From CAMCYM01 sp964405405 (lineage in GTDB: Bacteria; Bacteroidota; Bacteroidia; Flavobacteriales_D; Sanyastnellaceae): DNA of 48,365 nucleotides. The DNA lies in assembly GCA_964405405.1 (NCBI GenBank), contig CAYONT010000012.1, forward strand, positions 1-48,365. The letters run 5' to 3'. The notes under the pieces were generated by a model that saw only the letters and a list, made by a program, of their open reading frames with translations, ran no database searches and was not told the DNA's origin. The position numbers were made by a program, and so were the translations under genes. Of the stretch, positions 31,683 through 39,208 are shown one piece after another; position 1 is the first letter of the stretch; each line of letters begins with the position of its first letter.

Positions 31683-31690
31683 CAAAAATA
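31683..31690 (-). promoter_or_regulatory. -7 box TATTTTTG before the secreted modular protein
   Basis: Exact TAnnTTTG on the minus strand in an AT-rich stretch, 57 nt before the ATG at 31625, giving a conventional leader. The TTG-initiated frame at 31685 would overlap it and is not used. Confidence 0.45.
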
Positions 31691-31700
31691 CATCAACACA

Positions 31701-32645
31701 TCATGCCGCAGGGCCGGGGGCGGGTGCCGTGCCGGGGTCGAGAAACTCGGTTTCGAGGGTGATGTCGTGGAAGGACCAGAGGGCTACCGCTTCGAGGATT
31801 TGGGCTTTGACCGCCGCCACCTCGTTCACGTGTCGGAGCCCTTCGAGGACGACGTGGACGGAGAAGACGGTGCGCTCGCCGTCCAAAGACCAAACCCGGC
31901 ACGCATGGATGGAGTGCACCGCGGGAACCGACTCGACCGCGGCACGGACGGCCGCGATGTCCACGTCGGTGGGGCGGGCCTGCAGGAACACCTGCAACGT
32001 GTCGCGAAGCCGGCGCACCACGTTCCACAGGATGTAGGCTGTGATCGCCAGGGACAGAGCGGGGTCGAGCCAGGTCCAGTCGGGGCGCAACCAGAGGGCC
32101 ACCGAGGCCACGCCGATGGCCACCCAGCCCAGGACGTCCTCGAGGAGATGCCAGCTCAGGACCTGCTCGTTGAGGGACTTCCCGCGACCCGCTCGCCAGG
32201 CTGCGTAGCCATTGACCGCGATGCCCACCAGGGAGAAAACGAACATGCCCACGGCATGCGCGGGCTCGGGGTGGGCGAGGCGGTCGATGGCCTCGCGGAG
32301 GATGAACACGCCGCCGATGAGCAGGATGCAACCATTGAGCAACGCGCCGAGCAGGGAGAACCGTTGGTAGCCGAAGGTGAAATTGTCGTTTGGGTTTTGA
32401 ACGGATTTGGCCTGCAACCACCAAGCCAGCCCGATGGCTACCGAATCGCCCGCATCGTGCAAGGCATCCGAGAGAATCGAGACGCTGTTCGTCCAAAGCC
32501 CACCAATGACTTCCAGCACAGCGAACGAAGTGTTGAGCCAGAAGACCATCCGGAGGTTCCCCAATGCCTCACGGTTGGTGCCGCCCAGGTGGTTCTCCGC
32601 GTGCACGGGCGGCCCCGGTGGCAGGTTTCGATGCAGGGCTTGCAT
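31701..32645 (-). CDS. Cation diffusion facilitator (CDF) efflux protein
   Basis: 314 residues with six membrane segments and a cytoplasmic C-terminal domain, the CDF/ZnT layout for exporting zinc or related divalent metals by proton antiport. The metal-site residues lie in SDALHDAGDSVAIGLAWW (TM2) and HLLEDVLGWVAI (TM5). The linker NPNDNFTFGYQRFSLLGALLNG is typical of CzcD-like members. The C-terminal ~90 residues form the CDF dimerisation domain. The metal is not decided. The tRNA-His terminator lies directly upstream. Confidence 0.92.
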   Translation of the reverse strand: MQALHRNLPPGPPVHAENHLGGTNREALGNLRMVFWLNTSFAVLEVIGGLWTNSVSILSDALHDAGDSVAIGLAWWLQAKSVQNPNDNFTFGYQRFSLLGALLNGCILLIGGVFILREAIDRLAHPEPAHAVGMFVFSLVGIAVNGYAAWRAGRGKSLNEQVLSWHLLEDVLGWVAIGVASVALWLRPDWTWLDPALSLAITAYILWNVVRRLRDTLQVFLQARPTDVDIAAVRAAVESVPAVHSIHACRVWSLDGERTVFSVHVVLEGLRHVNEVAAVKAQILEAVALWSFHDITLETEFLDPGTAPAPGPAA

Positions 32646-32674
32646 AGGCAGTGAATGCTGGGTCGGCTTGGGTG

Positions 32675-32703
32675 AAAAAAAAGACCGCCTTCACAGGCGG
32701 CCT
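32675..32703 (-). terminator. Rho-independent terminator after tRNA-His
   Basis: On the minus strand, GGCCGCC-TGTGAA-GGCGGTC folds into a 6-7 bp stem followed by eight T residues, a few bases past the tRNA 3' end. Confidence 0.92.
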
Positions 32704-32709
32704 TCGGTG

Positions 32710-32784
32710 GGTGGCTAATGGGACTCGAACCCACGACCACTGGAACCACAATCCAGTACTCTAACCAGCTGAGCTATAGCCACC
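32710..32784 (-). tRNA. tRNA-His (GTG)
   Basis: A full cloverleaf on the minus strand: acceptor GTGGCTA/TAGCCAC with an encoded extra G at position -1 opposite the discriminator C, the mark of tRNA-His. The D arm is AGCTCAGCTGGTTAGAG, the anticodon stem CTGGA/TCCAG encloses TTGTGGT with anticodon GTG, and the T arm is CGTGGGTTCGAGTCCCA. CCA is not encoded. Confidence 0.97.
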
Positions 32785-32803
32785 GTATCCCCGTAAGGGA
32801 GCG

Positions 32804-32832
32804 CAAAGATAAGATGGGGATGCAAAATGCAA
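32804..32832 (-). promoter_or_regulatory. tRNA-His promoter
   Basis: On the minus strand TTG (32832-32830), 18 bp of spacing and TATCTTTG (32811-32804) form a good -33/-7 pair, 19 nt before the tRNA 5' end. Confidence 0.6.
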
Positions 32833-32881
32833 GCGGGTGGGGGTGGAAATTTGTCACTCCGCATGGAACGCTGGGGTGTCG

Positions 32882-32889
32882 GATATTTG
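32882..32889 (+). promoter_or_regulatory. -7-like box GATATTTG before the glycosyltransferase
   Basis: One mismatch to TAnnTTTG, 4 nt before the ATG at 32894, the same spacing as several exact boxes in the window. It supports that start over the one at 32837. Confidence 0.35.
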
Positions 32890-32893
32890 GGGC

Positions 32894-34081
32894 ATGGCAT
32901 CGGTCGAGAAGGAGCCCCTGCGGGTGCTGCATTTGGCAAGTTGGTACCCGACGGCGGTGCACGGCACGTTGGGCAACTTCGTGCAGCGGCACGTGGAGGC
33001 GGTGGCGACGATGCACCGGTGTGAGGTGTTGGCGGCGGTGGAGGATGTGGGGGTTGGGTCGGTGGTGCGGTTCACGGAGGACCGGCCGGGTGGGGCGGGT
33101 CGGGAAACGATTCGCACACACAGGATCCATTTGCCGCCGCGGCGGCCGCATGCCTTTTTTGCCACGCGGGCTTTGGTCGACCTGGGGCGAACGCTCGAAA
33201 GGCCGGATCTGATTCACTTGCATGTGGCCTATCCGGCGGGGGCGGCGGCGCGGCGGCTTGCGGCGTACTGGGGCGTGCCACTGGTGCTCACGGAGCACTG
33301 GACGGTTTATGGGCGGGCTGCGTGGGCCGATTGTCCGGCTTGGCGGCGGTGGGACATGCGGCGCACGGGGGCCGCAGCCGATTGCATTTGTCCGGTGACC
33401 CGGGGACTGGGGGAGGACATGCAAGCGGCTGGCGTGGGGAGGAACGGGCTTTTTGTGCCGGTACCCAACGTGGTCGATACGGGGCTCTTCCATCCCCAGG
33501 AGCCGGGCGCGGCGGAGGAACCCCTGACCTTGCTGCACATCAGTTCCCTGGTGGACCACCACAAGAACATCTCGGGGTTGTTGCGCGCCCTGGCGATGTG
33601 CCTGCCCGAACTGCCGGGGTTGCGGGTGCGCATCATCGGGGACGGCGATCCGGAACCGCACCGAAGGTTTGCAGAGGCCCTGGGCATCGGGGATCGGATC
33701 CATTGGGGGACCGAGATTCCGCTCGCTCAAGTAGCCGCTGAGATGCGACAGGCCCATGCCTTGGTGCTCTTCAGTCACTTTGAGAACTTTCCGTGCGTCA
33801 TCGGGGAGGCCTGGGCGAGCGGAATTCCCGTCTTCGCCACCCGGGTCGGCGGCATCGCCGAATACCTGGACGCAGCCCACGGGGCCCTCGTGGAGCCGGG
33901 CGATGAAGCCGGGCTCGCCCGGGTCTTGCGGGACTGGGTGAACGGTCGGCGCTGGGATCCCGTCCGGCTGCGAAGCACCGCCACCGACCGCTTCTCCCTC
34001 CCCGCCGTCGCCGAGGCCTACGACCGCGTTTACCGGACCCTGCTTGACCCTGCCGAAGGCAGCCACCCCGTGAACCGATGA
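32894..34081 (+). CDS. Glycosyltransferase, GT4-like
   Basis: 395 residues from the ATG at 32894. GT-B fold: N-terminal VLHLASWYPTAVHGTLGNFV with HLHVAYPAGAAA, and a C-terminal donor domain with HISSLVDHHKNISGLLRAL, VRIIGDGD and the family 4 E-x7-E motif region FSHFENFPCVIGEAWASGIPV. It would transfer a sugar from a nucleotide donor in surface polysaccharide or LPS synthesis, which fits the flippase gene that overlaps its stop. Sugar and acceptor are unknown. Confidence 0.88.
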   Translation: MASVEKEPLRVLHLASWYPTAVHGTLGNFVQRHVEAVATMHRCEVLAAVEDVGVGSVVRFTEDRPGGAGRETIRTHRIHLPPRRPHAFFATRALVDLGRTLERPDLIHLHVAYPAGAAARRLAAYWGVPLVLTEHWTVYGRAAWADCPAWRRWDMRRTGAAADCICPVTRGLGEDMQAAGVGRNGLFVPVPNVVDTGLFHPQEPGAAEEPLTLLHISSLVDHHKNISGLLRALAMCLPELPGLRVRIIGDGDPEPHRRFAEALGIGDRIHWGTEIPLAQVAAEMRQAHALVLFSHFENFPCVIGEAWASGIPVFATRVGGIAEYLDAAHGALVEPGDEAGLARVLRDWVNGRRWDPVRLRSTATDRFSLPAVAEAYDRVYRTLLDPAEGSHPVNR

Positions 34082-35280
34082 ACCGTCTCCTCCTCCTCGG
34101 CGCTGTGGCCTCCCGACTGGGCGTCCTCGCCTTCACCGCTGCCGGCGTCCTGTTGACCACCCAGTACCTCGGTGCCAGCGGACAGGGTACCATCGCCCTC
34201 CTGCAGCTCGGCATGCTCATCGCCGGGACCGTCAACGGCATCGTGGCGGGGGGCGCCGTGGTGCACCTGCAGCGAACCCATCCCCTGCGGACCCTGCTTG
34301 CACCGGGGCATCTCTGGCTCGTGGCCGCCTCCTTCGCCACCGTCGCCGCCGAAGTGGCGCTGGACCTCATCCCGGGAGACAAGTGGTTGCCCGTGAGCCT
34401 GTTCGCTTGGCTGCAAGGCGTCATCGTCTTCCATGGCCAAATCGCCATCGCAATGCAACAGTTTCGCTGGCACAACGCCCTCCAATTGCTGCAGACCGGC
34501 CTCCTGGCCCTGGCCTTGCTGGTTTGCTACCGCGTGCTGGGCATCCACCGCATCGAGGGGTTCCTGGTTGCATTGGGCTCGGCCCTCGGCATCACCGTGC
34601 TCGCTTCGCTTCCCCTGCTGCGCTCCCTCCCCCACCCTCCCCTTGCGCCGGGAGGGCGCTGGCCATGGCGGCCCCTGTTGGCGCAGGGCAGCCTCGCCCA
34701 GGTGGGGTCGCTGCTCCAGCTGCTCACCCAACGCCTCAACGTCCGGTTGCTGACCGCTTGGCTTCCCGCTGGAACCGGGCTCGCTTCCGCCGGCGTTTAC
34801 TCCGTTGCCTACCTCGGGATGGAGGCCATGTGGACCCTGGCCCGGGGGTGGGCGCCCGTGGTCCACGGCAAAATCGCCGCCCTCCCCGGCCCGGAGAACC
34901 GGGACGCCCGCCACCGCCTCACCCGGCGCATGCTCGCCCTCACCTGGGCTGCGACCCTCCCCCTGGCCGCTCTCGCCGCCTTCCTCCCCGATGAGGCGTA
35001 CCAAGCTGTATTTGGTTTGGCCGGCATCCAGCCCGTGCTGCGCGCCCTCTTCCCCGCGGTGATGGCGGGGGCCGGCGCCTCCATCCTCGCCCACCACCTG
35101 AGCGGCGTGGGGGCCCACCACGTGAACGCCTGGACCTCGGGCCTGGGCTTGGCCCTGCTCGTGGCGTGCGGGGCGTGGTGGATTCCGGAGCACGGTGCCG
35201 TGGGTGCTGCCTGGGCTGCCTCCGTGGCGGGTTGGGGTCAGTTCCTAGGCCAAACCCTGTCCTACAACCGGCTCCGCTGA
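34078..35280 (+). CDS. Polysaccharide flippase-like membrane protein
   Basis: 400 residues with about 10-12 hydrophobic segments, resembling the oligosaccharide flippase (Wzx/MATE-like) superfamily: an N-terminal QYLGASGQGTIALLQLG and a downstream ASAGVYSVAYLGMEAMWTLARGW. Members carry lipid-linked sugars across the inner membrane. The gene overlaps the glycosyltransferase gene by 4 nt (ATGA), so the two form one unit. Assignment rests on topology and these blocks, since this family diverges fast. Confidence 0.75.
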   Translation: MNRLLLLGAVASRLGVLAFTAAGVLLTTQYLGASGQGTIALLQLGMLIAGTVNGIVAGGAVVHLQRTHPLRTLLAPGHLWLVAASFATVAAEVALDLIPGDKWLPVSLFAWLQGVIVFHGQIAIAMQQFRWHNALQLLQTGLLALALLVCYRVLGIHRIEGFLVALGSALGITVLASLPLLRSLPHPPLAPGGRWPWRPLLAQGSLAQVGSLLQLLTQRLNVRLLTAWLPAGTGLASAGVYSVAYLGMEAMWTLARGWAPVVHGKIAALPGPENRDARHRLTRRMLALTWAATLPLAALAAFLPDEAYQAVFGLAGIQPVLRALFPAVMAGAGASILAHHLSGVGAHHVNAWTSGLGLALLVACGAWWIPEHGAVGAAWAASVAGWGQFLGQTLSYNRLR

Positions 35281-35288
35281 CCGCCCGT

Positions 35289-36050
35289 TCACTTCAGGTC
35301 CCGGAAGTCCACCACCCCGAGGGGGCGCTCCGACTCAAAGCCTTCGCCGGCCTCGCATCCGATGAGGCGTCCCATCTGGGAAAGGCGGCTTCGGATTTGG
35401 TCTAGGAAATCCGGCGTACTGATTGGCGTAGCCGGCTCGTCAGCGGCATCGGGTCCGGCATCGGGCCGATGGAACTGGGTTTTGAAAGCCAGCACGGCAG
35501 CCATCTTCGTCTCGGCGAAACCGGTGACATCCACCACGAAATCCGGGTCGCGCCAGCGGTCCTGGATGTAGTAATAGAGTTGCGGCGGGCGCCACGGATG
35601 CTGGGGCTGGCCCGTGAGGCGGTCCGAGGTCTCGATGCGGCGCAAGCCGCTGAGAAAACAGGCCCGGGTGACCAGCTCTGAAGCCCGGGCGTGGTCGGGA
35701 TGGCGGTCGCTCCGGGCATTTGCCAGCACCACCTGAGGGCGCAGCCGCCGCAACACCTCGATGACCTGGCGGAGCGCGGCCTCATCCGTCTCGAAGAAAC
35801 CGTCCGGAAGTCCCAGTTGCTCCCGGCAGCTGAGCCCGAGGATCCGGGACGCTTCGGCCGCTTCAGCGGCCCGGGTGGCCGCTGTGCCGCGTGTACCCAG
35901 TTCGCCCCGGGTGAGGTCCACGATGCCCGTGGCGGCCCCTTGGGAAGCGAGCTTTGCCAGGACACCTCCGGCGGAGAGCTCCACATCGTCCGGATGGGCT
36001 CCGAAGGCCAGCAATGCCAAGCCCGGTCCCGTTGGGGAATGCAATTCCAT
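35289..36050 (-). CDS. bshB1: Bacillithiol biosynthesis deacetylase BshB1
   Basis: 253 residues of the PIG-L/LmbE-like zinc deacetylases. Zinc ligands are in FGAHPDDVE (about residues 16-24) and RHPDHARAS; the blocks TRGELGTRGT and YYYIQDRW are characteristic of BshB1, which deacetylates GlcNAc-malate on the way to bacillithiol. Two other pathway genes (bshA, bshC) are not in the window. The ATG at 36050 lies 4 nt after an exact -7 box. It ends convergently 8 bp from the flippase gene. Confidence 0.93.
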   Translation of the reverse strand: MELHSPTGPGLALLAFGAHPDDVELSAGGVLAKLASQGAATGIVDLTRGELGTRGTAATRAAEAAEASRILGLSCREQLGLPDGFFETDEAALRQVIEVLRRLRPQVVLANARSDRHPDHARASELVTRACFLSGLRRIETSDRLTGQPQHPWRPPQLYYYIQDRWRDPDFVVDVTGFAETKMAAVLAFKTQFHRPDAGPDAADEPATPISTPDFLDQIRSRLSQMGRLIGCEAGEGFESERPLGVVDFRDLK

Positions 36051-36054
36051 GGGG

Positions 36055-36062
36055 CAAAGTTA
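36055..36062 (-). promoter_or_regulatory. -7 box TAACTTTG before bshB1
   Basis: Exact TAnnTTTG on the minus strand with 4 nt before the ATG at 36050, predicting a near-leaderless mRNA. Confidence 0.5.
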
Positions 36063-36142
36063 CTTTACCTGAGCGCAGGGGGTGCTTTTGAACCAAATGC
36101 GTCCGACCTTGTTCCCTGCACAGATCCCATTGCACATTGCCC

Positions 36143-37708
36143 ATGGCCCCTTCCCTTGCTGCCCACTCTCCCACCGACGCGCTGGTCATCGGCGCAGGTT
36201 TTGCCGGCATCGCTGCTGCGACCGCGTTGGCGGCCGACGGATTCTCGGTGGACGTACTCGAACGCCATGACCAGCCCGGCGGCAGGGCACGGTCCTTCCG
36301 AGCGGAGGGCTTCCTCTTCGACATGGGGCCCAGTTGGTACTGGATGCCGGACGTGTTTGAGCGGTACTTTGCCCGGTTTGGGTCCGAGGTCACGGCGGAG
36401 CTGAACCTGGTTCGGTTGAGCCCTTCGTACCGGGTGGTGTTCGAGGATGGCCCGGTGGACATCCCCTCCGACATGCAGGCGCTGGAGGCCTTGTTCGAGT
36501 CCTTGGAGCCGGGCGCTGGACTCCGGCTGCGGGCCTTCCTGGCAGAAGCGCGGACAAAGTACGACATCGGCATGGGCACCTTCGTCTGGAAGCCGGCCCA
36601 CTCCGTTTGGGAATTCGCCAGTTGGCAGACCCTGCGCGACGCCATGCAGCTGACCCTGTTCACCTCTTTCAGCACGCACGCGCGCAAGTACTTTCAGCAC
36701 CCGAAGTTGTTGCAAATCATCGAGTTTCCGGTTCTTTTCCTGGGGGCCAAACCCGAAAAAACCCCCGCCCTCTACAGCCTGATGAACTACGCCGACTCGG
36801 CCTTGGGGACCTGGTACCCGATGGGCGGGATGCACGAAATCGTCCGGGCCATGGTGCGGGTGGCCGAGCGCCACGGCGTCCGGTTCCGCTATGGGAAGGA
36901 GGTGGCCTCCATCACCGTGGCGCAGGGGCGCGTCTCCGGTGTCACCACGCGAGATGGGGTCCAGTGGGACGCCCCGGTCGTCATCGGCGCGGGGGACTAC
37001 CACCACATCGAGCAGGAGCTGCTCCCCCAGCGCTGGCGCCGTTACGACGAGACCTACTGGAACCAAAGGACCCTGTCCCCCAGCTCCCTCCTCTTCTACG
37101 TGGGCCTGGACCGGCGCGTCCCCGGGCTGCTGCACCACAACCTGTACTTCGACACCCCCTTCGGTCCCCACGCCGAGACCATCTACGACACCCACCGCTG
37201 GCCGGAACGCCCCCTGTTCTACGTGAGCGCCCCCAGCGTGACCGACCCCGACGTGGCCCCAGCCGGGGGAGAGAACCTCTTCTTCCTGATCCCGGTGGCC
37301 CCGGGCCTGACCGACACCCCTGCGCTGCGCGACCGGTACTTCGGGGAGCTTTGCGATCGTTTGGCCCACCACACCGGCGTCGACATCCGGCCCCACATCG
37401 TCTACCAGCGGAGCTACGCACACCGCGAATTCACGGAGGATTACAGCGCCTTCCGCGGCAATGCTTACGGCCTGGCAAACACCCTGCTGCAGACCGCCTT
37501 CCTGAAGCCCCGGATGCGCAGCAAGCTGCCCGGCATGTTTTTTACGGGCCAACTCACGACCCCCGGACCCGGCGTTCCGCCCAGCCTCATCAGCGGCGAA
37601 GTGGTGGCAGCCGAAGCAGCCAAGTACCTGCGAAAAGCGGGGCGTGCGCCCGGTCCAAATGTTAAATCCGATGCGGCGCGTGAACCGATGGCCGCTACGC
37701 TGGGTTAA
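36143..37708 (+). CDS. crtI: Phytoene desaturase
   Basis: 521 residues of the CrtI type, converting phytoene to lycopene with FAD. The dinucleotide-binding motif GAGFAG is at residues 17-22, followed by HDQPGGRARSF and FDMGPSWYWMP. The C-terminal FAD block is FFTGQLTTPGPGVPPSLISGE, and GTWYPMGGMHEIV lies midway. The ATG at 36143 is preferred over a TTG at 36137. It heads the carotenoid operon; no clear promoter box lies in the 92 bp before it. The gene at 39193 is a second, diverged member with another role. Confidence 0.93.
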   Translation: MAPSLAAHSPTDALVIGAGFAGIAAATALAADGFSVDVLERHDQPGGRARSFRAEGFLFDMGPSWYWMPDVFERYFARFGSEVTAELNLVRLSPSYRVVFEDGPVDIPSDMQALEALFESLEPGAGLRLRAFLAEARTKYDIGMGTFVWKPAHSVWEFASWQTLRDAMQLTLFTSFSTHARKYFQHPKLLQIIEFPVLFLGAKPEKTPALYSLMNYADSALGTWYPMGGMHEIVRAMVRVAERHGVRFRYGKEVASITVAQGRVSGVTTRDGVQWDAPVVIGAGDYHHIEQELLPQRWRRYDETYWNQRTLSPSSLLFYVGLDRRVPGLLHHNLYFDTPFGPHAETIYDTHRWPERPLFYVSAPSVTDPDVAPAGGENLFFLIPVAPGLTDTPALRDRYFGELCDRLAHHTGVDIRPHIVYQRSYAHREFTEDYSAFRGNAYGLANTLLQTAFLKPRMRSKLPGMFFTGQLTTPGPGVPPSLISGEVVAAEAAKYLRKAGRAPGPNVKSDAAREPMAATLG

Positions 37709-37716
37709 ATTGCGCG

Positions 37717-38108
37717 ATGGGAAGTTTGGCCTTATACGACCGCGTTTGCAGGGATTGCAGCGTCCGTACCACCCAGGCGTACAGCACGTCTTTCTCGCTC
37801 GGCATCCGTTTTCTGGGGCCTGAACTGCGGGAAGCGATTTATGCCATCTATGGATTCGTGCGCTTTGCGGACGAAATCGTGGACACGTTCCACGGACACG
37901 ACAAGGCCCAGTTGCTTGCCCGCTTCAAGACGGACACTTACGAAGCATTGGAGGTGCGCATCAGCATGAATCCCATTTTGCACGCATTCCAACGCACCTA
38001 CCACACGTATGGTCTCGAGCGTGAGCACGTGGATTTGTTCCTGCGCAGCATGGAGTGGGACCTGGACCGCTTGCGATACGACCGAGCGGATTACGATGCC
38101 TACATCGT
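37717..38108 (+). CDS. crtB: Phytoene synthase, 5' part (cut by gap)
   Basis: 131 residues from the ATG at 37717 before a gap; a complete CrtB has about 280. It condenses two geranylgeranyl diphosphates to phytoene. Present are YSTSFSLGIRFL, the first Asp-rich motif D52-E-I-V-D56 in FADEIVDTFHG, and FLRSMEWDL. The second Asp-rich motif and the C-terminal half are not in the sequence. It starts 8 bp after crtI. The text after the gap is not CrtB, so the missing DNA must exceed the 100 N shown. Confidence 0.93.
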
Positions 38109-38208
38109 NNNNNNNNNNNNNNNNNNNNNNNNNNNNNNNNNNNNNNNNNNNNNNNNNNNNNNNNNNNNNNNNNNNNNNNNNNNNNNNNNNNNNNNNNNNN
38201 NNNNNNNN
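38109..38208. other. Assembly gap, 100 N, inside the carotenoid operon
   Basis: Placeholder gap. About 150 residues of CrtB and the start of the next gene are missing, so the real gap should be well over 450 bp. Unlike the other two gaps it is not flanked by hairpin repeats. Confidence 0.95.
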
Positions 38209-38588
38209 ATGAGGCCTCTGCGGAACGGTTTTTTGAGCAAATGGAACGCGCGCGGCGGCAACGTCCCAACGACGCCACGTTGCTGGGGTTTCACGCTGCG
38301 GCAGGGTTGATTCTGGCGAACCACGGATGGAGTCCGCTGGCGAAATGGCAATCGTTTACAAAGTACCGAGATCAACTGGAAAACGCCATCCAGCGGGTCC
38401 CTCAACAGCCGGACCTGCGGTTGATCCGACTCGGGGTGCAGCGCAATGCTCCGGGGTTTCTGGGATACCAAGGCCAAATCGCAGAAGACACGCGCCGTTG
38501 TCGAGAAGCCCTGCGCCAAGGGCACTGGGCTGACCAGCCGGCTTTCGCACAGTTCGTGCAACGTACCTTGGACAGTCCCACGCCTTGA
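38209..38588 (+). CDS. Conserved protein of the carotenoid operon, 3' part (cut by gap)
   Basis: The last 125 residues of a protein whose start lies in the gap. It is helical and charged, with TLLGFHAAAGLILANHG, LRLIRLGVQRNAPGFLGYQG and IAEDTRRCREAL. I recall similar small proteins in Bacteroidota with an LRFIRL...TPxxLxYxGNI pattern and no known function, but cannot confirm it. It ends 2 bp before idi, so it is part of the operon. It is not a CrtB C-terminus. Confidence 0.7.
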
Positions 38589-38590
38589 AG

Positions 38591-39208
38591 ATGTCTAACC
38601 CGTCGCCCACCGCACCCTCTTCTTCCGCCCATATGTCCCCAGCGCCAGAACGGTCTGCAGCGGCCACCGAATGGGTGGTCCTGGTCGATGATATGGACCG
38701 CGAACGGGGCCAGATGGAGAAAATGGAGGCCCATCGCGCCGGAGAATTGCACCGGGCGTTCTCGGTGTTTGTGGTGAACGGTGCGGGGGAACTGTTGCTC
38801 CAGCAAAGGGCTTGGGAGAAGTACCATTCGGGGGGGCTTTGGACGAACACGTGTTGCAGCCATCCGAGACCCGGGGAACCGGTGGAGGCGGCGGCGGTGC
38901 GGCGTTTGCGGGAGGAGATGGGTTTGGCCTGCGCATTGAAGCCGGCTTTCCAGTTCGTCTACCGGAGTGCGCTGGACCACGGGCTGGTGGAGCACGAATT
39001 CGACCATGTGTTCATCGGGCGGACGGATGGGGTGCCGGTGGTGAACCGGGCGGAGGTGGCGGACTTCAGGTACGCGGGTTGGGAGGTGGTGGCGCGGGAG
39101 ATGGCGGAGGCGCCGGAGCGGTTCACGGCTTGGTTCCGGATTTGCTTCGCGGAGGCGCGGAGCAGGGTGGAATCGGGGGAAATGGGGGCGGCATGGAGCG
39201 GGGGGTGA
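38591..39208 (+). CDS. idi: Isopentenyl-diphosphate delta-isomerase, type I
   Basis: 205 residues of the Nudix-like Idi type I, interconverting IPP and DMAPP. The catalytic Cys is in TNTCCSHP (about residues 85-92) and the Nudix-like helix in AAVRRLREEMGL; HEFDHVFIG holds metal-binding His and Glu. The ATG at 38591 is used; an in-frame TTG 6 nt earlier is less likely. The ~25-residue Pro/Ser-rich N-terminus is longer than usual, so the ATG at 38633 is possible. It overlaps the next gene by 16 nt. Confidence 0.92.
   Translation: MSNPSPTAPSSSAHMSPAPERSAAATEWVVLVDDMDRERGQMEKMEAHRAGELHRAFSVFVVNGAGELLLQQRAWEKYHSGGLWTNTCCSHPRPGEPVEAAAVRRLREEMGLACALKPAFQFVYRSALDHGLVEHEFDHVFIGRTDGVPVVNRAEVADFRYAGWEVVAREMAEAPERFTAWFRICFAEARSRVESGEMGAAWSGG

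Noticed and set aside
38055..38588. A single protein spanning the crtB gap
   Set aside because: The frame is joined only by N. Sequence before the gap is CrtB and after it is another protein.
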